Assembly (NCBI GenBank): GCA_026261815.1
Contig: JAMPIT010000230.1
Span: forward strand, 36,726,501 to 36,790,500
Reading direction: 5' to 3'
DNA: 64,000 nucleotides
Origin: Monarcha castaneiventris obscurior
Taxonomy: Eukaryota; Chordata; Aves; Passeriformes; Monarchidae
The notes under the pieces were generated by a model, which was not told the DNA's origin, did no database searches, and saw nothing but the letters and a program-made list of their open reading frames with translations. Positions 13,746 to 25,327 of this stretch are shown piece after piece (position 1 is the stretch's first letter; each line of letters opens with the position of its first letter). A program made the translations under genes and the position numbers.

Positions 13746-16700
13746 CAAAAAACACCATATGCAGGTCAGCCTAAGGTTTTTATGCCTCTTTCAGTGTACA
13801 TGATAATAATCAACCCCCTCTTAAGAGCAGATAATAAGGACTCAGGGGCAGCTAGGAGAAATTTGAGGTTTTGAGTTGTCCCATTTGCAATCAGTGGCAC
13901 AGTGCAGCAAAAGGCTGCTGATGGCTACCTTGCCCATCTAATCAGGCAGCAGATTACTGCATTGCATGGTGGCAATTGGCTGTGCTGCAAACTCCTTCCT
14001 CTAGCAATCGCCACGGTTAGCTACTCCATTTTCTTCACAAGCCTCTTCCTTCTGCATAAACTAACTTTTCTATGTAACTTAAATGATCACAAGTCTAAAA
14101 TGTGTTCAAGTATTAACACATCCATTCTCAGAAATACCTTCAAGGGATGCTTTATCTAAATCTCCTGCACAGTAGTAAATGCATTTGTGGCTCTATAAAG
14201 CATATTAAGTTAATTTATGCTTATGTTCCATGGAGCTGACTACTCAATTTTAGTCCTTCTCAGGAGGTAGGAGCTGAGGGAGATGGATCAGGATTCTGAT
14301 CTGGTAAACGGATTAAGAGGTCTGAACTGGTATCTGGTTACATGTAGACATCGAAATCCTGGTCTCAATCCAACTCACTTGTCCCTGGGATTCCATGGGA
14401 TTTTCTCTCTGTAGTATTTATCAGGTTTGCTGTACCGAAGTGTGTTCCTACAGCCACATCCAGGTTACTTTCCCTGTTTTGAAAACCACAGAGCTTGATA
14501 TCCAGCCCAGAGTAACATGCAGCCAATTTGCAGGAAGGGCTTTGCTTGGAGATGTCTCTCAGAGAACATGACTGGGTGGAACACTGCTTGAGGAGAGTGT
14601 TTCTTCCCATGAGGTCCTTGGCTGATCATGCATTGTACATTGCGGGACAGAAAAAAATAAATTCACTCTATGATAAAACTCAGTTCATTTATAAAGATTT
14701 TCAGAAGACTTTCTATACTCCATTAAAACCTGGCCTGGGTTCTTCATGAATGATGTTTACCAATTCTCCCCACCAACCCTATTTCAGAAAATACCTGTTT
14801 TAGTGTTCACTGCTGCCAGGCAAGTGTCACTAATTGCTACTAATCACAAAGTTTGCAAAAATCAATACAAAAAGAGACAGCAACTGAAATAGGAGCAGGA
14901 GAGTGCTGACAATGAAGTCCCGTCATAACTAAAATCAACTGAAAAAAGAATCACTTCTTCCACAGGACTGTCTTTTGTTTAGTAATTTTTTCTTTTTTTA
15001 ATTTAGTCTTTACACACAGTAGTAGAAAAAGTATAGTATTACTAAGGCAGGATGAGGAGTTTGCACTTCTGCCCTGCCTGTCTCTGGAGTCCTCTGAGAA
15101 CAGCTGGGATGGAAATAATGCAGGAGCATGATGATCCATGAAGCAGAGTTCCCACCCCAAGAGAAGCTGGAGAGTCAGTCTTACTATTTGTGAGTGGGGA
15201 ATAGTGTGTGTTTGAATTAGAAAAATAGGAAGAAGAAGAGGAGGAAAGAAATATGTTATATTTTGCTAATATATTACTTCTATTCCATCGTGGTGGGATG
15301 GTTGTTGAATGATTACATTTATCTCCCACTCAATTTGCATTTATTTCTGCAGGTCTGTTCCTTACATGAGACATAGTGAGGAAATTAATCAAGTTCCTTG
15401 ATGTACAAAATCATAGCTTGAAGTTTATCCAACATAAGCTCAGAGAATAAAAGCATTTTAGAAAATGAACCTTTTTTCCCCCATTTTTGGACAAGAACTA
15501 CTATTTATACTGGATGTGATTTGGAACACACAACTGAATCAGAACATATACAGTCTTACATACAATCAATTATCTACAGATCAAATAGAGAATTAGAGGA
15601 AAATTACCTGGTGCACCACAAAAGAGGGTAAAACCCCCACCCCCATAAACCATCTTCTTTGCATTTTGATTAGTAGCAACAAAAAAAATCCAGGGAAAGA
15701 ACATTACCATGTAATGTGATTTATGTTGCTTTGTCTAAACATCTGAATATCTGAAATATTTGGCTGAGGATGTCCCTAGCACCAACACAACAGATATAAC
15801 CAAACATTAGACGTGGGCCTGGTCTCAGCACAACCTTGCAGCACTGTAGGAAGCAGCCCTTCCCAGCTGTCCTTGTCTCCTGCCTTCCTGCTGAAGGAGG
15901 TGGATGCAATAAAGCACTTTGTTTCTCCTCCCTGAGTGCCGTCCCAGGTAACGAGAGATGAGCAAAGTGGAACAAATTTTGACTTCTCAGGCGACTCCCA
16001 ATGGCTGTTTTTTGGTGGCAGCAGCCCCAGGAGAAGCCTAATGGAAGGACCGGGGCAAACCTGAAGTGTATGAGGCTGATGCACACCTCTGCAAGGTGTG
16101 GTGAGGCTCCTCTCCACCAGCAGCAGTGTTTGTTTGTCCACAAGAAACCTTTGCTTGTTTCCCACTGGGCTCTTCATTTCAAGGGAGATGAAAACCTCTC
16201 AAAATAGCAAGTGCCAGCAACATCACTGCCGTGTTTGTGCCATTATCATGTCGTTAAGGAAACTGCTGAAGGTCCTTCATTCTCCCATGATTTATTTTGC
16301 AGTTAGATCAACCTTGTGAGACCTATTTATATCCAATAAGAACCCTACAGAGAAGAAAATATGATATTTTCTTTAAGACAAAACTGAGTTGAGCAAATAA
16401 ATATCTGGTGAATCCAAACTCTTTCTGTTTACAAGTTGTCTGCAAACATATTACAGACCTGTCACCTTCTCTGCCCAAAATTAATTTACAAGTAATTTAT
16501 ATGAATAATATGAGGTTTATATTGTGTGTGTGTATAATATATATGCCTAGCTTGTTATGAGTGTACCATACTCAAGATTTCAGATGGTTCTGTACATCAG
16601 CATGCTTCAGGTTCCTGGTTGGATGAGGATCAGGCTTTTGGGAAGGATTTATGTGAATGATAAATAATAGACCCTTCAGAAGAAGCCAGCAAACATTCCT

Positions 16701-18506
16701 GTCAGATTCTTAGCTTGCTTGAGTATTTATGGAACATTTGATTACATAAGTATTATGGGCTTATTCTAAATGAACATTAAATAAACCAAGTCACCACTCA
16801 GTATGAATATTTTCCCAGTTTCTATAATAGACACCCTGTATATTTTCCATTGGCATAGAGAACAAAGTGAAAATCTCTTTGAAGTTTTACATTACTGCAA
16901 GCTTTAAGCATTATGGCTTGTGTCCTCTGTATGCAAAGGAATGGCTTAAATTAATGCCTCATAAAACAAAGAATTTTGGAATACATTTTTGACCTGCCTT
17001 GACACCTGGATGGTATTTTTGTGGCTTTTTCTCTGGGTTCATAAGGGCCAGAGTTCCATGATGAATACTGAGATTCCCAGAAGCACTGATTAAAACCACC
17101 ACATAGTACCAGACTGGAAATAAAATCACCAGAATTAACACCACCAGCCTGGTGCAGGTGCTCAGCCCCTTGGTCAATGAGCTCATCATAAATATGCAGG
17201 TAGGGCCTGATGGTTCAGAGCTGCTGAACACCCATTGCTCCTGCTAATTTGTATACAGGCTGTGGGTGTTTGCTAAAAATCAGTCCCTAATGTTTCTCTA
17301 AGCTAAGGAAGGTGAGGGGAATGCAGATGTAGGGAAAGTGAAAACATGAGCAACTGCACATATCTCAGCATAAAATATTGTTTGACTGGGAAGGAGGAAG
17401 AAGAGCAAGAAGCAGCATTGGCTGAAATGGTAATGATCAAGGGGAAGTATACCTCAGAAGAAATACAAATCATGCTATGCTGATAAAACCTTGGAAGAAC
17501 TGTGGGTTTGCAAACACAAAAAGGAAGGCTGGAATATTACAAAACATCCTGAACAGGTTCAGAGGATCATGGCCACTCTCTGACTGTCTTTGCTGAGTGG
17601 AGCTGAGGAAACCCCAGATTTCATCTTGCATCCACTGCAGTGACCAAAGCAGATGAAATGGCCAAACAAAACCAAAACCCCAACAATCTACATCCCCTTA
17701 CTCAAACCACCCAATGAAAAAGAAAATCAAGCACAAAGGAGTAAGGAAGAAACATAAAATTTAAAGTTCCCAAAGTAGCAAGATGAGACAAAATACCTTT
17801 CTCTGTTTGTGCAAAGTCTACACAAGGTGGATACCTAAAAATACAGTCAAATATTCCTTTGACAAATTGGCCATGGGTGATTTGTGCATCCCAGCTGTAA
17901 AGCTTTGTAAATAATGAAGATTTCTATGTGCTTTTAAAACTCTCCAAGGATGCTGCAGAACTATCAGCTGTCAAAATAGCATTCCCCAGCTTGTGCACAG
18001 CATAAACAAATGTTCTTGCACCTGCCAAATTCAATTGCACAAGAGGAAGCACCAGTTGACCAGTGCGAAAAGAGAGGAGGAAGCAGATCTGCAAAAAGGG
18101 GTAAGTATGTCTGCTGGATACAGATACACACTGTTGGGAGATGGGAAATGTAGCTTAAAAAAAGCCAAAATCATAATATCCCCCAACTCTGACTTCTGCC
18201 ATAGGCAAAATCCTTTTGACTTCGGTGCACTTGTATTCTCTGTTGCTACCCCCTGGCATTGTAGGAATGCAGACATTCAAATATTGATTTTTTTTTTTAA
18301 GCTTGTATAATTGGAATGGAATAAATGAAAATTATCAGTACTGCTGATGGACTAGTACAGCTAAGATCAATCCTAGATTTAAATACAACAAGATATCAAG
18401 AGCTGCTCAAAGTGGTGATTTTCTTTGAGGTTCTTTTGGGTGCCATTCTGCCAGAAAACATGGTAGTATTTTTCAAAGCCAGGAGCACTTCCATTTGCTG
18501 TGGAAA
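13746..18506. other. Region without recognisable gene
   Basis: No coding region, RNA gene or mobile element could be identified. The longest open frame (15721-16143, minus) overlaps another open frame in a different phase and has no recognisable domain. A short (TG)n/(TA)n run lies at about 16522-16545. The sequence is AT-rich as in the rest of the left third. Confidence 0.55.
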
Positions 18507-18738
18507 TAAGCTGTGTCAGGGGAGATTTAGGTTGGATGTTAGGAAATGATTCTTCACTCAGAGGGTGGCTGGGCACTGGCACAGGCTCCCCAGGGAAGTG
18601 GTCACAGCATCAGCCTGACAGAGCTCAAGAAGTGTTTGGACGATGCGCTCAGGCACACGGGGTGACTCTTGGGGCTGTCCTGTGCAGGGCCAGGAGTTGG
18701 ACTTCGGTGATCTTTTTGGGTTCCTTTCAACTCAGAAT
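18507..18738 (+). mobile_element. CR1 LINE 3'-terminal fragment
   Basis: The segment follows the same CR1 3' sequence as the copy at 13.5-13.7 kb: GGAGATTTAGGTTGGATGTTAGGAAA, then a TTCTTCACTCAGAGGGTGG-type block, GGGCCAGGAGTTGGAC and CCTTTCAACTCAGAATATTCT. Only the last few hundred bases of the element are present, the usual product of incomplete reverse transcription. Its 3' tail has expanded into the pentanucleotide repeat annotated next. Confidence 0.88.
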
Positions 18739-18823
18739 ATTCTATTCTATTCTATTCTATTCTATTCTATTCTATTCTATTCTATTCTATTCTATTCTAT
18801 TCTATTCTATTCTATTCTATTTC
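18739..18823 (+). repeat. (ATTCT)17 pentanucleotide microsatellite
   Basis: ATTCT is repeated 17 times without interruption (85 bp). It lies exactly where CR1 normally ends in a few copies of ATTCTRTG, so the array most likely grew by slippage from a degenerate CR1 tail. Confidence 0.95.
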
Positions 18824-21800
18824 TACACTCTGAGTAAAGGGGGATGGAGTGAACATGTAGCTGTTAATGCATAGAATAGATGAATTAAAAACAAATCTCT
18901 TTTTTTGCTATGGTCTTGAGAATTAGCACTTGGGATCCTTTAAAACCAAGAGTGCTCTGGATATCTAGTATCCCAAAACAGTCCACATATTGACAGGCAA
19001 ATATTGAGGCAGTGTTATTATCCAAACCTGCCTTCACCTTCAGTTAGGTTATTTCCCTTTGTCTGCAATCCGTGTGTTTCCAGGGAGACAAGGTAAAAGG
19101 ATAGCACAGATTAGCTGGTCTAACGAGGATCCTGCCTAAGGATCAACATGAGAATGACTAATGCCAAGGACAGCCTTCCTAGAGGTGCTGCAGGCTTCAG
19201 TGTAAATACACAGCAGTTATGCTTTTGAGTTGGGCAACTGCAGTTCAAAGCTCATAGATCTTCACATAATGAATTTTTCTGCCTTGTCAATCTTCTCTTT
19301 TGCAAGAACCAGCTTGGGTGATTGATTTCAAAATAAGGGTGCTAAAATCCATCCTAGAGAAACCAGGTATAAATGCTCCGCTAGGACGGGTGCAAGGCAA
19401 GAACTCTTGTGAGAGACTGTGCAAACTGTTACACCATGGAAAATAAAACTTGATTTAGTTGGTAAGGGTGCGTTAAAAGAGAGTGAGTCTAAAAGAGATG
19501 AAACAAGAACAGGATGCCATATCCTGCACTTACACCTTGATAGAGCACAAGGGTTCATACTTTATATAGCAGATAGAGCACAAGGGTTCATACTTTATAT
19601 AGCAGTGACCTAAAAAGCCCTTTTTTATTCTTAAAAGCCTAATCTTGAATTGACTGTTCTCTGGAAACACAGTCTTGCACTCAGGTGCTAGTAATTCAGG
19701 GGAAAGAACATGTTTTTACTACACAGATTGGTATTACTGCAGAGCCTAGTGAGAGGAGGGCACACAAAATGTGACAGCTTCTCTCAAAATATTTTGACCT
19801 TCTGACCATGGAAATGAGGAAAATGGGGACACAGAGAGATAATGAAAATAAACATGGTCAGTGGCAAAGTCAGTGGTAAAACCTATGGTCTCCTGAGATC
19901 TGGCCTGGAGTACTTTCACTTGGACTGCACTGTATGTCTAAAAGAGAGTTCAGAACACTACATAAACCCTGTTCATCCAAATAAATCTGCTGCAAGAGAG
20001 GCTGATTGTAGATATGCAGTGGAAATATTACAATGAGAAAATAAGGGGAAAAAAATCTCACTGAGAAAATGCAATACTGAATCTGTAATTACCTTTTAAA
20101 AAAAAAATTCTGTTTTTAATGCTGATTGTTGGCATAACAGAATATTGAAATTCATATGATAATGATTTTTTAAAATTTTATTGAAGGAGATGCATTTCAG
20201 AATAATCTTGTTGGGTACCAAGGTATAAGTTTAGATATTTCTCTTCAGCTACATATTCATTAGGCATAAATATTTGCCATGTGATCTTTCAAGTTTGTTT
20301 TAGCAGTACTTCATTCAAATGGCAGGTGATCATTCCAAAGTACAGAACGGCTGAAATCTAGCTTAATTTATGTATCTGCCATCCTAAGGAGTCTACGTCA
20401 ACTTCTTTCCCTTCAGGTTTTACTGAAGGAGGAGGAGCAGCAGCAGCACCAGCCTTGAATTAAAAGCTTTAGATATTCAAGTTACAAGTGTAAATGATAA
20501 AACAAAGCAGGGGAAAAGTTTTGTCTTACTTTCAGGTGAACATTATTTGAACACTATTTGAATTTACTCTGGAATGTGTTTCTTGGATTTGAACAGTTTG
20601 TATTTCATCCCACCTCTAAATATGAATGAATATACATATAAATGAGGAACTGCAGGCACCTAGTAGGTCATTAGATTTGGGGATGTTTAAATAATTGAGC
20701 TTCTTAAGTAGCATGAAATCCATGAGTAGCTTGTAATGATTGATCAACTCAAGTGAGCTGCTTTATGCAACAGAAGAACATTTTCATCCATTCTTTTTGG
20801 GGTGCCAATGTTGATTACAATGTGTTCATACAGTGTAGGATGAAATACATGGCCTTGAAGAATAACCTTCATTTTTCACGTGTAAAACAATACTGTAATT
20901 CTATCATTCTTAAAAGTCTATTGCAAGGTCTTTTGTTCTATACTGCTTCCAGAAGTTTTTGGAGCATAAAATTATGGAGTATGTTACTGTCTGATAACAG
21001 GACATGTGAAGGGCACACATGTTTCTGAACCTTCTCAAAGAATGGAGGAGATTTTTATGCAAATACTTGCAGACTCTAATCACTTTTTAAAATCCATGTC
21101 ATCTGTTGAATTTCATTGGCAGCTTAACATGTGGAAAGTATAACTTTATAAATGCTAAAATGTATCTCAATACACACAGAAAATTATACATAATAAAAGA
21201 TTTTGAAGGTGGTGAAGGTGGTATGGACTGTTTGAAAGCACTCACTGTAAAGCACAGACTTAAAATTCTCCTGAAGGATGAGGATATAAAAGGAACTCTG
21301 TACACCCTTTCTCATCTGCTGAGCTTAGTTTTGTGGCATCCCTAAGCGGCTTTGTCAGTAGATTAGCACTGGCATTGCTACAATGATATGTGTAGGCCAA
21401 AAATAGCTGTTCCTAAGGTACTTCTGAAATGAAATTTCTGAAAGGAAAATGAAAAGCTAAATATACTCTGCAGGACTCCAGAGAACAAGGTTTAAATAAG
21501 CTGTGTGAATGTGAAGATTTCCCTCTGTCCATTTATCACATCACAATTCTTAGATGTATTTATGGATGTGAAATTCATAGTCTTTGTCTGAGTCCGAGAA
21601 CTGAATAGTGCATTCTTTTTCTTATTTTTTTAAATCATACAAGTTGTTAATCAAATGGTTAATACACCAGCATGATTTTTCATGCCCTAAATGCCATCAA
21701 CAAAAAAGTGAGCTACTAATCATTTAGATAAAGTGGATTCATAAGCCTGGGTTATACGTTGTATATCTTCATTCAGAAACCAAGTCTGCTACTAATCTTA

Positions 21801-23383
21801 ATTATTTCTTCTGCAGTTTTATGTCACAGATGGCTCTTATTAAATTTATTTTCCTTTAGAGCTTACATGGTAAAGATGCTGATACAAAATGAGATCTAAC
21901 ATGAAAAAATATCGTCCTTCTGTGATACGTCCTGAAATACTTACTCTCTGACACCATCTTGATGATGAGTGGTGAAATGGAAACGTGCCCTGGTCAGCTG
22001 GTGGAAGCTTTCAAAGAGAACCTGTTTCAGAAAATAAATCTTGCTAGTGGTTTGCAGCTCCTTCTAAAGTACACCTAATGAGTGTTTAAATAACACAGGA
22101 CGTCGCACGATACATACATGTGAATTTTTCAGCTGGGACTGTACCTAATTTGCATTTTTAAAATTCTAAAAGCTGAAAATCACTATCTCCTGCAGCTGCA
22201 CTAACTTGCAGTGCTGAGGGCTGCCAACAGAGGAGCTGGTGCTAAGGGCCTAATCCTGCCTTGATATGGCACACCCACAGTATGCCAAGTCAGAGGAGCA
22301 ATTCCACTGAAGCTGATGCTGATTTTTCCATTAACTTTACTAAGATGAGATTTGACCTCATGGTCAAAAAACATGGCTGCTGCTACACTGATATCTTTTG
22401 TTTATTAGTCTTTGAAGTTTTCTTTTCTCATTTTCTCCATACCTCAGCAGAGGTTTCAGGATTAGTTTTAACACCCATTTGATCAGTCTCCTACATTCTA
22501 GCTGTTTTCAGCTCAAAATGTTAGAAAAAATAAAAAAGCCACTTCTGTTGATGCATGAAAATTGCTTTTAATTTCATGGGTTGTCTTGCATCTTTAAATT
22601 CTGGATTAACTATGTAATAGGGAGAGTAGAAATGCCTAAGAATAAGGGAATCATATCAAAGTAGAAATAGAAAAGACTTGCATTTAAACCACTGCTCCTA
22701 CAAGGGCTTTTTTTTAAAAAGTATGTGCTCTCACTAGACATGAAAAGCAGCATTTTACTGAGCTAGGGAAACAGCCTACACATAAAGGATGAAGACAAGA
22801 ACTACACACCAACTTGGATATTACAAAAAGAACAGTAAGAAAAGGAAGCTCTTACAGCTGGCAGCACTAAGAGTAACCCAATACCCTCTGTCCAAGAAAT
22901 GGTTGCTCTGAGGATGCCTGACAGCGGTGGAGATACCAAAACAGGGGTTGTATAACCTCAAATGAGTGTGGGAAGAAGCACAAATATTCACATGGGTATA
23001 AATCAGGCCATTCAAGATCTGTTTTCTCAGTTCTGCTTTTGTGATACTGTTCTGCAGTGGTGTTACAGACCTCCTTGAAAGCCTACCCAGGCTGCTGTTG
23101 GCCTGTGAAAGGTAATGTTACCCTTGCCTGCTTGTGATCAGTCTGCTCTAGCGAATCAAAGATCAAGCTAATGATAAAAAGTTAACATAGAAAGTGGGAT
23201 GCAGAGATGAAGAACAACTAGATGAAACATGACCACACTTATTGGAGTGGCACATGATTCTGTTTTGGAGCAGGCTAATGGGCTTCTCAGCTTTCCTTAT
23301 GGGGATGTTGTCCTCTTTGGGCAGAAAGTTATGATCTCATTGAGAGATGCCTCTGCCTGAATTTAGGTGCAAACATGGGCATA
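18824..23383. other. AT-rich region without recognisable gene
   Basis: No gene or transposon could be recognised. Open frames are short and scattered over all phases. The only structured item is the perfect 33-bp tandem duplication at 19539-19604. Confidence 0.55.
19539..19604. repeat. Perfect 33-bp tandem duplication
   Basis: A 33-bp unit starting GATAGAGCACAAGGG and ending TTTATATAGCA occurs twice with no mismatch, directly adjacent. The identity implies a recent duplication. Confidence 0.92.
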
Positions 23384-23748
23384 TGTTGAAGTCAATAGTA
23401 CGGATTTAATTTAGCATTGAATGTGAGGTAGAGAGATAGAAAGAAACAGAAAGAGAGGAAAGAGAGAGACAGACTAAGCAGAAGATAGTCACCACCTATG
23501 GATCTGGCGGCAATTTGTTGGCCCTTCTTCACCCTGTGCTTCTCAGTGTCCCAAGGACATTCAAAATTTTTCTCTATTTATACAATTTTGCAAACAAAGG
23601 GATAAGTGCTCATTGGCTACACAGTTCTCTTACTATGTTGTTTAAATGATTCCCTTGCTTCTAATGGTAAATCGACCTATGCTCAGTCTTTCTCTTCTTC
23701 CTAGTTAGTGGATTTCTTGGGTTGATGGTCCGTGAGTTGGTGGTCACA
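23384..23748 (-). mobile_element. 3' LTR of a minus-strand ERV
   Basis: Read on the minus strand, the block starts TGTGACCACC and ends TTCAACA, giving canonical TG...CA ends. It contains TGTATAAATAG (a TATA box) and, further on, a pyrimidine-rich U5-like stretch. Immediately before its start on the minus strand is GGCAGGGGGAGAT, a good polypurine tract, which identifies it as a 3' LTR with internal sequence to the right in window coordinates. No matching 5' LTR was found in the window, so I could not confirm the boundaries with a target-site duplication. Confidence 0.75.
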
Positions 23749-25060
23749 ATCTCCCCCTGCCAGAATTACCTTATACCCAACCTGGGCTGATTTCAGCACA
23801 GCTGCTGAGCTGGCTTTCCTTGTGGCCCATGAATTCTGCCACTATCAGTGATACATTCTTCTCCCCCAGCTTTGTTAACCTCATCCTAGGTCTGAGATAA
23901 CACCCAGACAACGGTATCACCTTTATCTTATCTCAAGTTCCCACTGTGGTGGTTTAACTTACAGTCCAAGTTCCAGGTATCCACAGAGGAATATTCTGGG
24001 GGGGCTTCAGTGGCTGGTGGTGGTCACAGGTGCCATCTGTCCCATAAATTTGGGTGATCCTTGTTTGATGAGTGATGTGCTTATGAGCTTCTTTACACAG
24101 TTTTCCACAGTGGGAATTTTTGTCTGGATGCGTTACCCAGGATGTGCTACCCAGATCTCAGCTCTGCCAGGGGCTAGTGCCATCCTGCTGCTCTGCTCTG
24201 TGCTTATCTCATGGCAAAGTCCATCTGTGGACTTAACAGTGTTTGAGATAGGGAACTGTGATCTCTAAGTCTCTATACCATCCCATGACTCAAAGACTGT
24301 TTTCCAGGGACTTTTTGTCAGTTCACAGGTTGGCCATGGGGGTGATGTGTAAGTAGCAGATAGTAGGAGAAAAGACAAAAGCAGCAGAAACAATAAGGCA
24401 AGTAACCATACAGAGCACAATAGATATCCCACTCATTAAAAATGTAAATCCAATTGCAATCATCAACCCAATTCTCATTAGGCACTGCCTCCTCTCCCTG
24501 AGTCCCAAGGATCAGAATGATCTTTAATGAATAGCGGTTGTGAGGCATTTCATAATACTGTGCCTGTTGGATAGGGTCCCAAAATGTCTTGAAATTAGCC
24601 CCACAATTACACAATGGTGCTTGATTTTTAGATTCCATGGAGGGGTAACCCCAACAGATCATGTGTTAAGATGAGTATTTTCTTAATTAGCCAAATCTCA
24701 AGGGGATCTTGAGGTCCCGTACAAAAAATGATTACCTTTGTACACTGGAACAAGTGTGAATGGGTTTGCTGAGGAGGAGTGTTCACATAATTCAATGGCT
24801 TTAAAATAGATTTCTCTCTCAACTGCACCCACATATAATTGGAAGGATTTTATAGGCAATGCTCCTGTCCTACTGGGTAATTCCATACACCATGAAAAAC
24901 TAATTTTTAATGTACAAAGTTCTCATGCAAAATATAAAAAAGTTCTCATACAAAAGGTTCTTAGGCAAACATATCCTTATGTTGAGCCCATACTCTATTC
25001 TCCCGGGGGTAGAGTACAGATCTGCTGTGATGTAATCCTGTCACAAAAAAAACCAAAACC
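23749..25060 (-). pseudogene. ERV 3' internal region, probable decayed env end
   Basis: On the minus strand, directly upstream of the polypurine tract and LTR, open segments encode a CNCGANF/FWDP-containing stretch (24318-24662). In an overlapping phase (24323-24508) there is a strongly hydrophobic span of about 30 residues (IGFTFLMSGISIVLCMV...), like the membrane anchor of a retroviral envelope protein just before a 3' LTR. The two parts lie in different phases, so at least one frameshift separates them, and other stops occur upstream. Position supports env; sequence similarity was not recognised with certainty. The right end is approximate. Confidence 0.45.
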
Positions 25061-25275
25061 AAACTACGGCTTTACTGTTGGTGGGGTTATAAGTGAAATT
25101 GTTGTCTTTTTCAAATTTAGTTATATTATCTCAGGTTGTTTTCTTCTTTTTGGAATTTCAGTGGGCAAATTGCCCTTACCACATTCCTTTACAATTGTTA
25201 CCACAGTAAATTGCACCCGCAGGTGAGAAGAAGTGCTTGAGACAGGCAACTGTGATCTTTAATTCCTTACAAGGG

Positions 25276-25276
<1 letters not shown>

Positions 25277-25327
<51 letters not shown>
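25277..25327. repeat. (GA)n microsatellite
   Basis: An almost pure run of GA dinucleotides of about 50 bp, interrupted once by AAA near 25312. On the minus strand it is a (TC)n tract. Confidence 0.95.

Noticed and set aside
15721..16177. Two overlapping minus-strand frames of 133-140 codons
   Set aside because: They lie in different phases over the same DNA, without domain or promoter evidence.
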